Source: a virus. Taken from it: DNA of 25,737 nucleotides. The notes below the pieces were generated by a model that was not told where the DNA came from, searched no databases, and saw nothing but the letters and a program-made list of their open reading frames with translations. The position numbers and the translations under genes are program-made. Shown here in pieces: positions 14,805 through 21,300 of this stretch. The DNA lies in IMG/VR virus record IMGVR_UViG_3300002460_000102, positions 9,356 through 35,092 of that record. One strand, written 5' to 3'. Position 1 is the first letter of the stretch, and each line of letters starts with the position of its first letter.

Positions 14805-15146
14805 ATGAGCAAGATAATAGAAATTAGCGAAGAGATGTGGGGAAAAATTAAGGAACAAATAGAGGCGGACGGGGGAAAAGAAGTGAATACATACGAAGAT
14901 TTAATCGGGGGCAAATACTATTTCCGAACGGTTACGTATCACACAGTCGGAGAGGTAAAAAAGATAGTCGGAAGATTTGCGTTCTTGAAAAATGCTTCAT
15001 GGGTCGCAGATAGCGGCAGATTTATGAACGCGATAAAAGATGGAACATTGAACGAGGTAGAGCCGGTTGGGGATGCATTTGTCAATCTTGACACGGTGGT
15101 TGATTTCTTCAAATGGACGCATAAATTGCCAACTGAACAAAAATGA
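14805..15146 (+). CDS. Hypothetical 113-residue protein
   Basis: This protein is not recognised. It has a mixed helix-strand pattern: an acidic N-terminal helix, then [14 protein letters not shown] and [17 protein letters not shown] in the middle. No cysteine motif or membrane segment is present. The start has no Shine-Dalgarno; an AT-rich stretch precedes it. Its stop overlaps the start of the Ser-X repeat gene as ATGA, so the two appear coupled. Confidence 0.55.
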   Translation: MSKIIEISEEMWGKIKEQIEADGGKEVNTYEDLIGGKYYFRTVTYHTVGEVKKIVGRFAFLKNASWVADSGRFMNAIKDGTLNEVEPVGDAFVNLDTVVDFFKWTHKLPTEQK

Positions 15147-15376
15147 CGATTGCTGTGATTGGAAACAATAATATAGTGTGGTGGGTAACCCCGCAGAGCT
15201 GGAGCGGGAGCGGGAGCTGGAGCTGGAGTAGGAGTGGGAGTAGGAGCGGGAGCTGGAGTAGGAGTGGGAGTAGGAGCGGGAGCTGGAGTAGGAGTGGGAG
15301 TAGGAGCGGGAGCTGGAGTAGGAGCTGGAGCTGGAGCTGGAGTAGGAGTAGGAGTAGGAGCGGGGGCGGTTCGTAA
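15143..15376 (+). CDS. Ser-X dipeptide repeat protein encoded by a hexanucleotide repeat
   Basis: After 18 ordinary residues (to VTPQ), almost the whole protein is serine alternating with glycine, tryptophan or arginine, encoded by 28 copies of a GGAGNN-type hexamer. The frame is open only because TAG triplets in the repeats fall out of frame; a neighbouring frame would be Gly-Ala/Val but has no start. The ATG overlaps the previous stop as ATGA, and 77 codons end before the metalloprotease gene. It could be a flexible, aromatic- and arginine-rich linker-like protein, perhaps a nucleic-acid binder, or only a DNA repeat that happens to be open. Function unknown. Confidence 0.4.
   Translation: MTIAVIGNNNIVWWVTPQSWSGSGSWSWSRSGSRSGSWSRSGSRSGSWSRSGSRSGSWSRSWSWSWSRSRSRSGGGS
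15199..15366 (+). repeat. Purine-rich hexanucleotide tandem repeat
   Basis: About 28 hexamers of the form (T/C)(A/G/T)GGAG-like purine units run here. A perfect 30-bp higher-order unit, starting CTGGAGTAGG, occurs three times at 15223-15252, 15253-15282 and 15283-15312, then degrades. The plus strand is nearly all purine with frequent GG and GGG runs, so G-quadruplex or triplex formation and slippage are likely. Confidence 0.9.
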
Positions 15377-15414
15377 GCATGTGAGATTAGAGATAGTGAG
15401 GTTAAAAAACTAAC

Positions 15415-15972
15415 ATGAACAAATACACAGAAGAAGATATTAGAAAGTTCAAGGTTCTTGATGGAATGAACACTTTTTACCAACAAACCCATAAAGGTAT
15501 AAAGATAATCTCCCCGACAAAATCATTACTTGTGAAAATGCGGAAGTGTTTGGATATGATTGTAAAAAAAGACGAGGGGTTGAAAACGATTCTGATAACG
15601 CCAACAAGAGGAAATGGTTTCGGATTATATGAACAAGATAAAACGCTGGTAGTCGAGAGAGGTTATCTTGATTGCGAAGATAATTGGCTTGCTTCTTGTT
15701 TAGTTCACGAGTTCCGCCACGCATATCAGAATCGGGAATGGAGTTATAAAGATAACGAGAATTGGGATAAGTGTGAAAAGGATGCCGCGAAGTGCCAAGA
15801 AACATTCTTGTTCCGCGCCGACAGAGAGGATTTGATAAAACATTTGAATAAGCAACTAAAAAAGAAATGGTGGAAGAAAGACGGAAAGAATTATGCCGAA
15901 GGTGAAGATATCCTATCGGAATGGCTTATGAAATATAAAGAGAGAAAGTTAAGAGCAACGAAAGTGAGTTGA
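15415..15972 (+). CDS. HExxH metalloprotease-like protein
   Basis: This 185-residue protein contains VHEFRHAYQ, an HExxH zinc-binding motif with flanking hydrophobic residues as in zincins. Acidic residues 15-25 positions later (EKDAAKCQ) could provide the third ligand. No signal peptide or membrane segment is seen, so it would act in the cytoplasm. The C-terminus is lysine- and tryptophan-rich. Substrate unknown; possible targets are host proteins or a phage protein. Family assignment rests on the motif only, though the helix around it looks right. Confidence 0.6.
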   Translation: MNKYTEEDIRKFKVLDGMNTFYQQTHKGIKIISPTKSLLVKMRKCLDMIVKKDEGLKTILITPTRGNGFGLYEQDKTLVVERGYLDCEDNWLASCLVHEFRHAYQNREWSYKDNENWDKCEKDAAKCQETFLFRADREDLIKHLNKQLKKKWWKKDGKNYAEGEDILSEWLMKYKERKLRATKVS

Positions 15973-16064
15973 ACAGTGTTGGTGGAACGAGTGGTTACTA
16001 AACTGACCGCATAAAGCCGGCACCATTGAACCCACCGAATCTTTAGGAAAGGAGGTGGATGGAA

Positions 16065-16151
16065 ATGTACGCGAATCAAAAAACACGACCTACGCCGCCG
16101 AAAGCTCCACAACCGCCGCGCGGCAGTCCACCAAAGCCGTCCACGAAGTAA
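16065..16151 (+). CDS. 28-residue proline-rich basic peptide with strong ribosome binding site
   Basis: This short gene has one of the best Shine-Dalgarno sequences of the window: AAAGGAGGTG about 9 bases before the ATG, in a region where most starts lack one. An alternative in-frame ATG is two codons earlier. The peptide is basic and proline-rich, with PTPPKAPQPP and GSPPKPS; similar short PPKP peptides occur in other phages. It could bind SH3-like or nucleic-acid partners; the role is unknown. The roughly 90 bases before it (15973-16064) hold no other gene I can support. Confidence 0.55.
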   Translation: MYANQKTRPTPPKAPQPPRGSPPKPSTK

Positions 16152-16152
16152 G

Positions 16153-16214
16153 GGTTCAACCGAAGGAGCGACGGTATATTCGCTCCATGAATTACAAGAT
16201 ACTATGTTGAAACC
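16153..16214 (+). other. Nested inverted repeats before the methyltransferase gene
   Basis: GGTTCAAC (16153-16160) can pair with GTTGAAACC (16206-16214, one bulge), enclosing a perfect hairpin of GGAGCG (16165-16170) with CGCTCC (16181-16186). The pair ends 12 bases before the next ATG. It could be a leader structure or a weak terminator for the proline-rich gene; no U-run follows. Confidence 0.3.
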
Positions 16215-16226
16215 AAGAAACATATT

Positions 16227-16640
16227 ATGAAAGAGGAAACAAAAAAATACTGGATAACTCCACCCGAAATATATAAGGTATTAGACGATGAGTTCCACTT
16301 TGATTATGACCCATGTCCATATCCTTTCAATGGGATAGATGGAACAGAAACAGAATGGGGTAAAAGTGTTTATCTCAATCCACCTTTTAGAAAAAGCGAT
16401 GGAAAGTTTGGCAAGGGCCCAACGGCATTCATTCGTAAAGCCATAGGGGAGAATAAAAAAGGTAAAAATGTAGTTATTATGATAAATACGAACGCCTTTA
16501 TAAATATGCTCATAGAAGCTGGGGCAGAAATGCGGTCAATGGGCCGCATAAAGTGGCTTGATGGGCGAACAAAAGAGCCATGGAAGTCGCCATCAAATAC
16601 AACTTGTTTTATTCTAAGAAATAGTTCTTTAACCCCTTAA
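16227..16640 (+). CDS. Phage DNA N6-adenine methyltransferase (short Dam-like)
   Basis: WITPPEIYKVLDDEF at the start and LNPPFRK in the middle match the PF05869-type phage adenine methyltransferases, where NPPF is the catalytic motif binding the target adenine. The length, 137 residues, is near the short end of the family. Such enzymes mark phage DNA against host restriction or regulate packaging and transcription. The target site is unknown. No cognate nuclease gene was identified, although HNH genes are nearby. It has no Shine-Dalgarno. Confidence 0.8.
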   Translation: MKEETKKYWITPPEIYKVLDDEFHFDYDPCPYPFNGIDGTETEWGKSVYLNPPFRKSDGKFGKGPTAFIRKAIGENKKGKNVVIMINTNAFINMLIEAGAEMRSMGRIKWLDGRTKEPWKSPSNTTCFILRNSSLTP

Positions 16641-16646
16641 TAAATA

Positions 16647-16808
16647 ATGCTAAAACCCCGAAAGAACCAAAAATGCCGAGTATGTAAAAAGATATTAACC
16701 GAGCGAGGAGGATGGGCATTTAACGGGCATTGGTGGTGTGGAAAATGCAAAGACAAAGATTCCGCTTTGCGAATTAAGAAATACCTCAAGAACTATGAGC
16801 CAAAATAA
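16647..16808 (+). CDS. Small zinc-finger protein
   Basis: The 53-residue frame has CRVC at residues 10-13 and CGKC at 31-34, a four-cysteine zinc site with an intervening GGWAFNGHWW loop, and a lysine-rich C-terminus. It starts 6 bases after the methyltransferase stop and overlaps the next gene by 14 bases, so it looks like a real operon member. Function unknown, possibly DNA or RNA binding. Confidence 0.6.
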   Translation: MLKPRKNQKCRVCKKILTERGGWAFNGHWWCGKCKDKDSALRIKKYLKNYEPK

Positions 16809-17073
16809 CGAAACCCTCGTGATAGAACATAACGGTCGTTGGCTGGTCTTTCGAGATGTTATAGCGGAAGCATGGGGAGATGACGAAGAAACGATAAAAG
16901 AACCGACCTTATCCGCGAAAGATGCCAAAGGAAATTTCGACACGAAAGAGAAGGCGTTGGAATTTGCCTTTGAACTGGACGCGAAGTGCGGACAGTGGGA
17001 AGAAGGAACGGAATATGGTGTTGTAGTCGGGAAGTTGATAAAAGACGGCACAAAAGTAAAAGTGATAGATTAA
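16795..17073 (+). CDS. Hypothetical 92-residue protein
   Basis: The ATG at 16795 overlaps the zinc-finger gene by 14 bases and is preferred over an in-frame start 19 codons upstream inside that gene. The sequence has a beta-rich beginning (LVIEHNGRWLVFRDV) and an acidic helix, then a short beta end (KLIKDGTKVKVID). No known domain is recognised. Co-translation with the zinc finger is likely. Confidence 0.55.
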   Translation: MSQNNETLVIEHNGRWLVFRDVIAEAWGDDEETIKEPTLSAKDAKGNFDTKEKALEFAFELDAKCGQWEEGTEYGVVVGKLIKDGTKVKVID

Positions 17074-17089
17074 AACCGAATGTATCTTT

Positions 17090-17527
17090 ATGAAGAAAGA
17101 AAATACACCAATACTTTTGGAGAATGTTGAATGGATTCCGCCAAAAAGATTACTTGATGAAGTGAAAGCGGAGCGAATGATAAATGGACTTCTTGAAATG
17201 GTTAAACTCGAATTAAAGGAAGAAACTGTCGGCGATGCGGAATGTTTAGCGTATCTCATGCCACGGGTAAGCAAAGTGCCATTGGAACACGATTGGGTAG
17301 ATATTTACCTTTATTTGGCAGGGCAAGTTTTAAAGAGATGGAAGCAATATGAATCATTACCCGAAGATTGTAAAGTAGAAACATTGAGCAAATATGACGC
17401 TGAGAAAATGAACGGCCTGAAGCATTGGATTTATAAAGAACGAGGCGGTGAAGAAAAGAATCCAATTTTGTCGGCATTAAAAGAAGTATTAAAAACTTTC
17501 AGAAATAAAAATCATGAACCAAATTAG
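17090..17527 (+). CDS. Hypothetical 145-residue protein
   Basis: The protein is mainly helical, with acidic and basic patches, and has DWVDIYLYLAGQVLKRWKQYESL in its middle (shown in part). No motif or membrane segment is recognised. It overlaps the next gene by 14 bases. The start follows the previous stop by 16 bases without a Shine-Dalgarno. Confidence 0.55.
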   Translation: MKKENTPILLENVEWIPPKRLLDEVKAERMINGLLEMVKLELKEETVGDAECLAYLMPRVSKVPLEHDWVDIYLYLAGQVLKRWKQYESLPEDCKVETLSKYDAEKMNGLKHWIYKERGGEEKNPILSALKEVLKTFRNKNHEPN

Positions 17528-17876
17528 TTATTGTAAATACTGCAAACTTCCCAAACATCAATGTCAATGCACAAGCGGAGAATGGTCTACGGATTTTAAG
17601 CCTGTGGCTGGAACAATAAAAACACAACCGGAGGAAATTGGATTTTGTCCGAGATGTAATAAATGCTGGAACATACACGATTGTCCTGAAGTGGGAGATT
17701 CGGGGAATATCTACAAACACCTTGTCTATAATCCCCACATGAGAAATATCCAGCAAGTTATTCAGGAAGCGGGGGATGAAGAAAATTTAAACAGTGGACT
17801 AGGGTGGCAATTTGTTAGAGTGCAACCAGTTACGGAATATGAGTGGGTAGCAATCTTTAGGAAATGGGTCTCCTGA
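17514..17876 (+). CDS. Cysteine-rich zinc-binding protein
   Basis: The first 20 residues contain CKYCKLPKHQCQC, and a second cluster near residue 45 gives CPRCNKCWNIHDC, two likely zinc sites. The C-terminal 30 residues are a beta-rich segment (GWQFVRVQPVTEY). The family is not recognised. It overlaps the previous gene by 14 bases and is followed by a 40-base gap to the NinG-like gene. Confidence 0.55.
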   Translation: MNQISYCKYCKLPKHQCQCTSGEWSTDFKPVAGTIKTQPEEIGFCPRCNKCWNIHDCPEVGDSGNIYKHLVYNPHMRNIQQVIQEAGDEENLNSGLGWQFVRVQPVTEYEWVAIFRKWVS

Positions 17877-17916
17877 TAGTCGAGCAGAGGATTAGAGAAA
17901 CAACCGTTCCCCTGAT

Positions 17917-18309
17917 ATGAAACTTGAAACAATAAAGAAAAAAGGACAGAATTATTACATTAAATACCTGAAGAGAAAGTTGGACGAGCTCTGGTCTCTG
18001 TATGTACGGAAAAGAGATGGATATTCCTGTGTTATCTGCGGGTCAAAAAAGAAACTTCAGAATGGGCACCTCATTAGGCGCGGGAAGTGGTCGGTAAGGT
18101 ATAATGAGTTTAATCAGAATGCAAAGTGCTCGCGACATAATTTTTTACACAACGAATATCCGGAATACTATACCGATTGGTTTATTAAGAAATTCGGCGC
18201 AAAGAAGTATAATGAATTAGTAGAACTCTCTAAAATAAAAAAGCAGTTTTCGGTTTCTGAATTGGAAGCCATGCTTGAGAAAATAAAATCTCGTATACTA
18301 AGAATATGA
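17917..18309 (+). CDS. ninG: NinG/Rap-like HNH recombination nuclease
   Basis: LWSLYVRKRDGYSCVICGS followed by NGHLIRRGKWSVRY is the start of the lambda NinG (Rap) family, structure-specific endonucleases that resolve Holliday and branched junctions. The HNH core is present: CVIC, the GH pair, and the later KCSRHN segment. The usual second cysteine pair is replaced by C..H. The C-terminus, with FGAKKYNELVEL, is also typical. 130 residues is a little shorter than NinG. Its stop overlaps the peptidase gene as ATGA. Fits with the SSB and exonuclease as a recombination module. Confidence 0.82.
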   Translation: MKLETIKKKGQNYYIKYLKRKLDELWSLYVRKRDGYSCVICGSKKKLQNGHLIRRGKWSVRYNEFNQNAKCSRHNFLHNEYPEYYTDWFIKKFGAKKYNELVELSKIKKQFSVSELEAMLEKIKSRILRI

Positions 18310-19379
18310 AACTCCTTACATCCCGAAATACAGGTGTACGCGATAGTGTACGTTCGACAGACTGGCGAGCAGGAGGAGAAAGCGGGATAGCATTTGAGTC
18401 TGTTATTCCGAACGGAGACTGGTCGCCTTATATTGGACAGGGAGAACATCAGAGCGACCCACAATTTGATACGAAAGCCTGTGTATCTTTCTCCGCTCTC
18501 AACAGCATAGAAACACAGATAAATAGACTTATTCTGACAGGCACAATACTTCCGCAAACCCTCGTAGGACTGAAGGACTTAGGATTTATTAAAGACGGGG
18601 TATTTAACGCGAGCGATAGATTTATAGCAAAACTATCCGGTACTACCACGCAAGGCAATTGGGCTTGGAATGTCTGGGATACCATACGAACTCAGGGATT
18701 GGTTCCTGAATCGGATTGGTCATTCACTCCGGAGATGGACTGGAATGAATATTATGCAGACATATCTTTAACGCTTATCGCGAAGGCGAAAAAGTTCTTA
18801 GAATTATTTAAAGTGAATTACGAGTTTGTTTATTTAAACGATGGGCAAGATACTTTCTCTTCTGTTCTTAAACAACATTTACACCAAGCTCCGCTTCAGA
18901 TACTAACCCCCGTATGCCAGCCGTGGACAAGAGACGACCCGATAACCACCTGTGGTTCTCGCGCAAGTCAACACGCTACTATGCTCTATAACTACCGTGA
19001 TAATGCGTGGTGGAATATACAAGACCAGTACGAGCCGTATCTTAAAAGATTGTCTTGGGGATATGCTATTTTGACGGCGATAAAGGGTGTTGTTAATCAG
19101 ACGGGAAATAGTTTACAAGAGTTCCACTGGACTTTCTTAAAAGATTTGAGCTTTGGACAAACGGGAACGGATATTAAGGCTCTGCAAAATGCGCTAAAGA
19201 TACTCGGATTCTTCCCGAAGACAATACAAAGCACGGGCTACTATGGACTTATAACAAAAAAAGCGGTATCAAAATTCCAATGGGCGTATTCAGTTGCTTC
19301 TGCTCCGATACTATGGTGGAACGGCGGGAGGCTCGTAGGTCAAGCTACCCGTGAGAAACTAAACTCCTTATTTATCTAA
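18306..19379 (+). CDS. Papain-like cysteine peptidase with peptidoglycan-binding domain (putative endolysin)
   Basis: This 357-residue protein has a possible C1-type peptidase domain: the cysteine at 59 in KACVSFSALNS, His223 in SQHATMLYNY, and a polar pair near 237-240 as the third catalytic residue. Residues about 283-326 (FGQTGTDIKALQNALKIL onwards) form a PG_binding_1 repeat, which anchors lysins to the wall. No signal peptide is seen, so export would need a holin. It would cleave peptidoglycan peptides. It lies in the early rightward operon, while the holin-like and transglycosylase genes are on the other strand. A virion-associated hydrolase is the main alternative. Confidence 0.72.
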   Translation: MKLLTSRNTGVRDSVRSTDWRAGGESGIAFESVIPNGDWSPYIGQGEHQSDPQFDTKACVSFSALNSIETQINRLILTGTILPQTLVGLKDLGFIKDGVFNASDRFIAKLSGTTTQGNWAWNVWDTIRTQGLVPESDWSFTPEMDWNEYYADISLTLIAKAKKFLELFKVNYEFVYLNDGQDTFSSVLKQHLHQAPLQILTPVCQPWTRDDPITTCGSRASQHATMLYNYRDNAWWNIQDQYEPYLKRLSWGYAILTAIKGVVNQTGNSLQEFHWTFLKDLSFGQTGTDIKALQNALKILGFFPKTIQSTGYYGLITKKAVSKFQWAYSVASAPILWWNGGRLVGQATREKLNSLFI

Positions 19380-19388
19380 CTTCTTATG

Positions 19389-19416
19389 CAACAGATAATA
19401 AAAACTCAATCTGTTG
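19389..19416 (+). other. Hairpin ahead of the membrane-anchored HNH gene
   Basis: CAACAGAT (19389-19396) and ATCTGTTG (19409-19416) form a perfect 8-bp inverted repeat with a 12-nt AT-rich loop, 9 bases before the strong Shine-Dalgarno AAGGAGG (19426-19432). It may end transcription weakly or tune translation. Confidence 0.35.
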
Positions 19417-19437
19417 GCACATAACAAGGAGGATAAT

Positions 19438-19977
19438 GTGGACTATGTATGGTTAGTGCTCGGTTTCTTGTTCCTCGCTTTCATTCCTGCCTCGCTCAAG
19501 GCCAAACGGCGATACTGGTTCTGTAACTTCTGCGGAGGAACGAAGAATTGGCTGGATAAGAAGGGGGATGGAGCCTGCCGTAAGTGCGGAACACCAATCG
19601 GGACGGCAAAGGTTAAACCATTGTCTGAGAGCGAGAAAGAACTAATCCGGAAGAGAGATGAATGGATATGCGTGAATTGTGGACGTAAGATTTACAAGCA
19701 CAAGAAGCAAAACGTTCATCATCTTCGCGCTCGCCACTTTGGCGGAACAAATGACCCTGGCAATCTCGCCCTGCTCTGCGAAAAGTGCCATAAGGACGTA
19801 ACTCCTGGCTGGCAAGAAGCGCTAGACGCTTACCGCGCAGGAAACAAGAACGCCTTTAAGGAATGGGCTGAGGAAAAGGCGTATCAGACGCATCAATATG
19901 ACGAGGAAATGCGCTCTAGAATGTTGATTGCGTATGGCGTTGTGAAGGAAAGAGAGCGACTGAGGAATAAGAAATGA
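19438..19977 (+). CDS. HNH endonuclease with N-terminal membrane helix
   Basis: The GTG at 19438 follows AAGGAGG by 5 bases, a much better start than the in-frame TTG upstream. Residues 4-18 (VWLVLGFLFLAFIPA) form a transmembrane helix, followed by CNFCGG and CRKCG, a zinc ribbon, and a C-terminal HNH nuclease core with CVNCGRK, VHHLRARHFGG and CEKCHK. HNH proteins of this kind are usually soluble homing or restriction nucleases, so a membrane anchor is unusual. It is followed by a terminator overlapping its stop codon. Confidence 0.8.
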   Translation: MDYVWLVLGFLFLAFIPASLKAKRRYWFCNFCGGTKNWLDKKGDGACRKCGTPIGTAKVKPLSESEKELIRKRDEWICVNCGRKIYKHKKQNVHHLRARHFGGTNDPGNLALLCEKCHKDVTPGWQEALDAYRAGNKNAFKEWAEEKAYQTHQYDEEMRSRMLIAYGVVKERERLRNKK

Positions 19978-19999
19978 CTCCATTTGGGGTCTTTTTATT
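19976..19999 (+). terminator. Intrinsic terminator after the membrane HNH gene
   Basis: GACTCC (19976-19981) pairs with GGGGTC (19986-19991, one G-U pair) around ATTT, followed by TTTTTATT. The stem includes two bases of the stop codon. Confidence 0.75.
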
Positions 20000-20030
20000 G
20001 GTATAATTAAATAGCGAAAGGATGGTGGGC

Positions 20031-20180
20031 ATGAAAGTATGTGCTTCGCCAACAGAGTGGCAATGTAGTGCTTGTGGACATCTCAATCCTGCAAGTGCCT
20101 GCCGTTGCCAACAATGCGGGAAGGAACTGGGTTCTCCTCGCGGCATTGTAGCCCCCCTATTGAAAGGGGGGTTTTTATAA
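20031..20180 (+). CDS. RanBP2-like zinc-ribbon microprotein
   Basis: This 49-residue gene starts with a good AAAGGATGG ribosome binding site, 5 bases upstream. WQCSACGHLNPASACRCQQC has the W-x-C-x2-C...C-x2-C layout of a RanBP2-type zinc finger. A TATAAT is present at 20002-20007 without a clear -35. Its last codons (from about residue 41) are the two arms of the terminator hairpin, so its C-terminus PLLKGGFL is read from terminator DNA. The role is unknown; RanBP2-type fingers often bind RNA or protein. Confidence 0.68.
   Translation: MKVCASPTEWQCSACGHLNPASACRCQQCGKELGSPRGIVAPLLKGGFL
20152..20176 (+). terminator. Intrinsic terminator inside the zinc-microprotein gene
   Basis: CCCCCC (20152-20157) and GGGGGG (20166-20171) form a 6-bp GC stem with an 8-nt loop, followed by TTTTT. 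It lies in the last codons of the zinc gene and just before the next -10 box. Confidence 0.8.
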
Positions 20181-20186
20181 TATAAT
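20160..20186 (+). promoter_or_regulatory. Promoter nested in the terminator, for the next HNH gene
   Basis: TTGAAA (20160-20165) lies partly in the terminator loop and TATAAT (20181-20186) follows after 15 bases; a second overlapping TATAAT lies at 20176-20181. The HNH ATG at 20194 begins 7 bases after the -10 box, so the transcript would be leaderless. Spacing is short, so this is moderate. Confidence 0.45.
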
Positions 20187-20193
20187 AAGAAAT

Positions 20194-20532
20194 ATGGGCA
20201 AATGGATTCATGTGATGGTGAAAAGAGATATACCTAGAATGAAGGGAATCTGTTTAAATTGCGGAGAAGTGGAGTTGATAAAAAAGCACGGAGTTTACTT
20301 GTGCAGAAAAAGTCAGAAGAGACCAGAGTGGCAAGGGCATGGAAGGTGGTACAAGAAATTTAGAGAGAATGCGTGTTCTCTGTGTGGATTTGTCGCAGAA
20401 CATATTTCCCAACTAGACATAGACCATATAAACGGAAACCATAAAGACAATTCGCCGTATAACATAAGAACACTTTGTTCCAACTGCCACAGGCTCAAAA
20501 CCTACAAAGAAAGGACTCTACGGAGTAATTAA
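20194..20532 (+). CDS. HNH endonuclease
   Basis: This 112-residue protein has CLNCG near the start, then CSLCG, LDIDHINGNHKDN and CSNCHR, the zinc and catalytic parts of an HNH nuclease (the DHINGN His acts on the phosphodiester). The size is like small freestanding homing or group-I-intron-type HNH nucleases found in phage genomes. It has no Shine-Dalgarno and its ATG starts 7 bases after a TATAAT. It may be a self-spreading element rather than a needed phage gene. Confidence 0.85.
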   Translation: MGKWIHVMVKRDIPRMKGICLNCGEVELIKKHGVYLCRKSQKRPEWQGHGRWYKKFRENACSLCGFVAEHISQLDIDHINGNHKDNSPYNIRTLCSNCHRLKTYKERTLRSN

Positions 20533-20564
20533 GTGCGGGGATTTTTATTTACGTGAAGGAAAAA

Positions 20565-20580
20565 GACACTTGTGAGTGTC
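20565..20580. terminator. Hairpin after the HNH gene
   Basis: GACACT and AGTGTC form a perfect 6-bp stem with a TGTG loop. A U-rich tail occurs on both sides (CCTTTCTT on plus, TTTTTCC on minus), so it could terminate in either direction. Confidence 0.5.
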
Positions 20581-20630
20581 CCTTTCTTCGAACCAGCCCT
20601 TTTAAGAACGCTTGAGTTATAATGGAAGAT

Positions 20631-21182
20631 ATGAGAATAAGAAATAAAGAGAAACAAAGAATCTGGTCGATAGAATTTTACAGAAGGAACAGAGGCAAAA
20701 TAAACGAACTGCGTCGCTATAAAACGAGGAACGATGAAAAATACAGGGAGCAAGGAAAAGAAAGGGGGAGGAGATTTAGGGCAAGAAACGGTGTTTATCT
20801 ATCAATAGCAGAGAACTTCGTTTTCGAAAAACTAATAAAAATAAAACCAGCGCAAAGCGCAAAGGAGCGTAGGAGAAAGCGCTACAAGGAGGATGGTGCG
20901 TATAGGGATAGAGAAATACAACGCATAAAGAAATACTCTATCATGAAAGCAATGATGAGGTGCGGGGACGCATTGTCAGATTTTATTTGGGATAAATGGG
21001 AAGATATGAAGAAAATAAATGATTTTCGTTGTATAATGTGTGGTAAAAAAGAACCAGAAATAAAACTATCCATAGACCACATTATTCCATTAAGCAAACG
21101 AGGGACTAACGACATGGCGAACATCCAACCGCTTTGTAGGAGTTGTAATTCGAGAAAGAACAATAAGGTTATTACAAACTAA
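20631..21182 (+). CDS. HNH endonuclease with basic N-terminal region
   Basis: This 183-residue protein has a strongly basic, probably helical N-terminal region (about residues 1-100, rich in RKE) and a C-terminal HNH core: CIMCGKK, SIDHIIPLSKRG and CRSCNSRK. The basic region would bind DNA. The ATG at 20631 is 7 bases after a TATAAT that contains an earlier in-frame ATG at 20622, so the later one is preferred; no good -35 is seen. Its stop codon lies in the arm of the following terminator. Confidence 0.82.
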   Translation: MRIRNKEKQRIWSIEFYRRNRGKINELRRYKTRNDEKYREQGKERGRRFRARNGVYLSIAENFVFEKLIKIKPAQSAKERRRKRYKEDGAYRDREIQRIKKYSIMKAMMRCGDALSDFIWDKWEDMKKINDFRCIMCGKKEPEIKLSIDHIIPLSKRGTNDMANIQPLCRSCNSRKNNKVITN

Positions 21183-21205
21183 AAAGCTAGCAAGTAGCTT
21201 TTTAG
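21179..21205. terminator. Bidirectional terminator hairpin between convergent gene groups
   Basis: CTAAAAAGCTA and TAGCTTTTTAG form a perfect 11-bp inverted repeat around GCAAG. The A and T runs in the arms give a U-run in both directions. It overlaps the HNH stop codon. The following stretch to 21300 holds only GC-rich inverted-repeat pieces and no gene. Confidence 0.75.
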
Positions 21206-21300
21206 TCTCCAGAGGGAGGTTGTTTTACGAAGTTTAAGGTTTTCCCCTCCTAAACGCTTTAGTCAGTCTTTGATTACTGCGTATTAAAGTATATCACAAC

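Noticed and set aside
15199-15366. CRISPR-like repeat array
   Set aside because: The repeats are contiguous hexamers with no unique spacers and no cas genes.
15185-15414. Elastin-like Gly-Ala/Gly-Val frame on the plus strand through the same repeat
   Set aside because: A stop (TAA) lies just upstream and no ATG is present; only internal GTGs, so it is probably not translated.
14997-15492. Minus-strand frames with long Ser/Tyr or Pro/Leu repeats opposite the hexamer repeat
   Set aside because: They are reverse-frame shadows of the hexamer repeat and overlap supported plus-strand genes; no start context or coding character outside the repeat.
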